NCBI GenBank assembly: GCA_035293045.1
Contig: DATDOY010000014.1
Coordinates: forward strand, 1-16,103
DNA from: DATDOY01 sp035293045
Lineage (GTDB): Bacteria > Actinomycetota > Acidimicrobiia > IMCC26256 > JACPCJ01
DNA: 16,103 bases
Reading direction: 5' to 3'
This document shows positions 13,580-16,103 of the stretch, piece by piece. The notes under the pieces were generated by a model. The model was not told the DNA's origin and searched no databases. It saw only the letters and a list, made by a program, of their open reading frames with translations. The translations under genes were made by a program, and so were the position numbers. Positions within the stretch are counted from its first letter, which is position 1. Every line of letters starts with the position of its first letter.

Positions 13580-16042
13580 ATGCCCGAGGGGCCAGGGAAG
13601 GGATACGACGTCCAGACGGTCGAGGCCAAGTGGCAGGCCTACTGGGACGAGAAAGGGACGTACGAAGTCGACGAGGACGACCCTCGTCCGGCGTTCTACG
13701 ACCTGTGCATGTATCCCTACCCATCCGGCCCGATCCACATGGGCCACGTGCGCAACTACACCCTCGGCGACGTCATCTGCCGGCACCGCACGATGAACGG
13801 CTACAAGGTCCTGTCGCCCATGGGCTGGGACTCGTTCGGGCTGCCGGCCGAGAACGCCGCCATCAAGGAAGGCGTGCACCCGGGGGTCATCACCCGCCAG
13901 CGGATCGCCGTGATGAAAGAGCAGATCCGGCGCCTCGGCGCCGTCTACGACTGGCGGCGCGAGCTCTCGTGCTGCGAGCCCGACTACTACCGCTGGACGC
14001 AGTTCTTGTTCCTCAAGCTCCACGAGGCGGGGTTGGCCTACAAGGCCATGGCGCCCGTCAACTGGTGCCCGTCGTGCCAAACAACCTTGGCCAACGAGCA
14101 GGCCGAGGGTGGCCGGTGCGAGCGCTGCGACACCCCGGTGGAAAAGCGCGACCTCGAGCAGTGGTTCTTCAAGATCACCGACTACGCCGATCAGCTCCTC
14201 GACGACGTCGACTCGCTGGAGTGGCCCGAGCGCGTCAAGACCATGCAGCGCAACTGGATCGGCCGCTCGGAGGGCGTCGAGTTCGCCATCGGAGTGAAGG
14301 GTCGCGCCGAGACGATCCGCGTCTTCACCACCCGCATCGACACCGTCTTCGGCATGACCTACGTCGTGCTGGCCCCCGAGCACCCGCTGGTCGCCGACCT
14401 CGTCAAGGGGACGGCCCGGGAGAAGGAGGTCACCGCCTTCGTCGAGCGCGTCCGCAAGACCAGCGAGATCGATCGCATGTCGGCCGAGGGGCCGCTGGAA
14501 AAACGCGGCATCGACACCGGCGCCAAAGCGATCAACCCGTTCAACGGGGCCGAGGTCCCCATCTATCTGGCTGACTACGTCCTGGCCACCTACGGGACCG
14601 GGGCGATCATGGCCGTTCCCGGCGAGGACGAGCGCGACTACGAGTTCGCCATGGTCAACGAATTGGCCATCATCAAGACGACCGAGCGCCCCGAGGGCTG
14701 GACCGAGCCCATCTACACGGGGCCCGGCACGAAGATCAACAGCGACTTCTTCAACGGGATGACCGTCGACGATGCCAAGCGCGCCGGGACGGAGTGGCTC
14801 GTGGAGCGCGGGATCGGCGAGGCCACCGTCAACTTCCGCCTGCGTGACTGGCTCATCTCGCGACAGCGCTATTGGGGTTGTCCCATCCCCATCGTCTACT
14901 GCCCCTCGTGCGGCACCGTGCCCGTTCCCGAGGCCGACCTTCCGGTCGTGCTCCCGGAGGACGTGGAGTTCCAGCCCTCCGGCGAGTCGCCCCTGAAGTC
15001 GCACGAGGCGTTCCTCAACGCGGACTGTCCAAGGTGCGGGAAGGGGGCGGTGCGCGAGACCGACACGATGGACACCTTCGTCGACTCGTCGTGGTACTTC
15101 CTCCGCTTCTGCGACGCCACCAACGAGAATGCGCCCTTCAGCGCCGACAAGGTTGCCCACTGGATGCCCGTCGGCCAGTACATCGGCGGCATCGAGCACG
15201 CCATCCTCCACCTCATGTACGCCCGCTTCTTCATGAAGGCGGTCGCCGACGTCGGCCTCGGGCCCAAGGGGATCCGCGAGCCGTTTGCCAACCTCTTCAC
15301 GCAGGGCATGATCCTGGAGGGCGGCTCGAAGATGTCGAAGAGCAAGGGCAACCTCGTGAGTCCCGCCCAATATTTCGCGAGCCATGGGGCCGACGCGCTG
15401 CGGCTGTTCCACCTGTTCATGGGACCGCCGACGGAGGACGTCGACTGGAGCGACCGGGGTGTCGACGGCGCGTCCCGCTATCTGGCTCGCCTGTGGCGCG
15501 TCGCCATCACTCCCGAGGAGCTCGGCACCGTTGTTGATCGCGACGAATCCGACGCCGATCGCCTCATCACCCGCGGGCGCCATGCGCTCGTGAAGAAGGT
15601 GACCGACGACTTCGACCGCTGGACCTACAACACCGCCATCGCCGCGGCGATGGAGTTCACCAACGACCTCTACCGCTACGTCCAGTCCGACGAGGGGGCC
15701 CGCCGTGCCACCCTCTCCGACGCCATCGACCACCTGCTCTTGGTGCTCGCCCCGATGGCGCCGCACATCACGGCCGAACTGTGGGACCGCCGCCGCGGCG
15801 GCCACATCCACGAGGAATCGTGGCCCGCGTTCGACGCCGCGCTGGCCCAGGCCGAGCTGGTGACCATGATCGTGCAGGTGAATGGGAAGGTGCGCGACCG
15901 CATCGAGGTGGCCGCGGAGATCAGCGAGGACGAGATGCGGGAACTCGCAATGGCATCGGCCAAGGTGCAGGAATCACTCGACGGCGGCGATCCGCGCAAG
16001 GTCATCGTGGTTCCGCCGAAGCTGGTCAACGTCGTCGTTTGA
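13580..16042 (+). CDS. leuS: Leucyl-tRNA synthetase
   Basis: LeuRS charges tRNA-Leu with leucine in the cytoplasm. The 820-residue product is complete and of bacterial type. The HIGH motif appears as HMGH (53-56) within PYPSGPIHMGHVRNY, and KMSKS is at 584-588. A zinc-binding set C163/C166/C180/C183 and a second Cys set 441/444/483/486 are present. The CP1 editing domain contains TTRIDT (250-255), where most bacterial enzymes have TTRPDT, and GTGAIMAVPGEDERDYEFA (about 339-357). The C-terminal anticodon-binding region ends with VQVNGKVRDR and VVPPKLVNVVV. The ATG at 13580 follows GGAGG with four-base spacing; an in-frame TTG at 13526 is upstream of the likely transcription start and was rejected. 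The stop overlaps a possible downstream TTG start. Confidence 0.98.
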   Translation: MPEGPGKGYDVQTVEAKWQAYWDEKGTYEVDEDDPRPAFYDLCMYPYPSGPIHMGHVRNYTLGDVICRHRTMNGYKVLSPMGWDSFGLPAENAAIKEGVHPGVITRQRIAVMKEQIRRLGAVYDWRRELSCCEPDYYRWTQFLFLKLHEAGLAYKAMAPVNWCPSCQTTLANEQAEGGRCERCDTPVEKRDLEQWFFKITDYADQLLDDVDSLEWPERVKTMQRNWIGRSEGVEFAIGVKGRAETIRVFTTRIDTVFGMTYVVLAPEHPLVADLVKGTAREKEVTAFVERVRKTSEIDRMSAEGPLEKRGIDTGAKAINPFNGAEVPIYLADYVLATYGTGAIMAVPGEDERDYEFAMVNELAIIKTTERPEGWTEPIYTGPGTKINSDFFNGMTVDDAKRAGTEWLVERGIGEATVNFRLRDWLISRQRYWGCPIPIVYCPSCGTVPVPEADLPVVLPEDVEFQPSGESPLKSHEAFLNADCPRCGKGAVRETDTMDTFVDSSWYFLRFCDATNENAPFSADKVAHWMPVGQYIGGIEHAILHLMYARFFMKAVADVGLGPKGIREPFANLFTQGMILEGGSKMSKSKGNLVSPAQYFASHGADALRLFHLFMGPPTEDVDWSDRGVDGASRYLARLWRVAITPEELGTVVDRDESDADRLITRGRHALVKKVTDDFDRWTYNTAIAAAMEFTNDLYRYVQSDEGARRATLSDAIDHLLLVLAPMAPHITAELWDRRRGGHIHEESWPAFDAALAQAELVTMIVQVNGKVRDRIEVAAEISEDEMRELAMASAKVQESLDGGDPRKVIVVPPKLVNVVV

Positions 16043-16103
16043 CCGACGCCCTCGGCGGGATCACCCGCGCGGACCTCGAACGGGCCCGGATCATTCCGCT
16101 GCC
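16039..16103 (+). CDS. Start of a downstream gene (partial, unrecognised)
   Basis: A TTG at 16039-16041 overlaps the leuS TGA and opens a frame that stays open to the window end. It reads TDALGGITRADLERARIIPL after the start. The TTGA overlap and the coding-like third positions suggest a gene coupled to leuS. Only 21 residues are visible, too few to name a family. A start farther downstream is possible. Confidence 0.35.
   Translation, partial: MTDALGGITRADLERARIIPL

Noticed and set aside
13568..15811. Very long minus-strand open frame (747 codons) opposite leuS
   Set aside because: It is the antisense of a certain leuS gene. Long antisense frames are expected in GC-rich DNA, and the product shows low-complexity Asp/Val/Gly/Leu-rich sequence with no recognisable domain.

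Overview
The window is GC-rich with strongly G/C-biased third codon positions and many GTG starts. The order proA, nadD, LCP-like gene, rsfS, leuS is typical of Actinomycetota. Sequence style and gene content suggest an uncultured or marine/soil actinobacterium, possibly an acidimicrobial lineage, but no marker here settles the class. Region 1 (1-2666, plus strand) holds the 3' end of proA, then a MoxR-type AAA+ ATPase and a CoxE-like VWA protein that probably work together as an ATPase/adaptor pair. Region 2 (2679-8776, minus strand) holds five genes read right to left: a RimB-like retropepsin-fold protease, a RimK glutamate ligase and an AstE-like zinc carboxypeptidase/deacylase, which overlap each other and look like one peptide-tail writer/eraser operon; then an ACT-domain protein; then a large two-receiver/GAF/GGDEF/EAL protein with a degenerate cyclase site and an intact phosphodiesterase site. 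A perfect 15-bp hairpin at the VWA/EAL convergence lies inside the end of the EAL gene and looks like a shared terminator. Region 3 (8821-12324, plus strand) holds nadD, a degenerate LCP/LytR_C membrane protein and rsfS, each overlapping the next by ATGA, followed by a beta-lactamase-fold serine hydrolase. Regions 1 and 2 (moxR to rimB) therefore lie between proA and nadD, which are usually neighbours in this phylum. Region 4 (12385-13393, minus strand) is the most unusual part: an intact tRNA-Ala(GGC) gene followed directly, on the same strand, by two overlapping paralogous single-motif LAGLIDADG proteins, each ending in a similar Cys/His tail. The reading frame of the first runs back through the tRNA gene. 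The only ATG ahead of its LAGLIDADG motif and downstream of the likely tRNA promoter starts on the base just after the anticodon. Region 5 (13394-16103, plus strand) has a divergent control region with a perfect 16-bp palindrome, then a complete leucyl-tRNA synthetase gene and the first codons of a coupled downstream gene. No CRISPR array, insertion sequence or rRNA was seen, and no gene-free stretch exceeds 300 bases.
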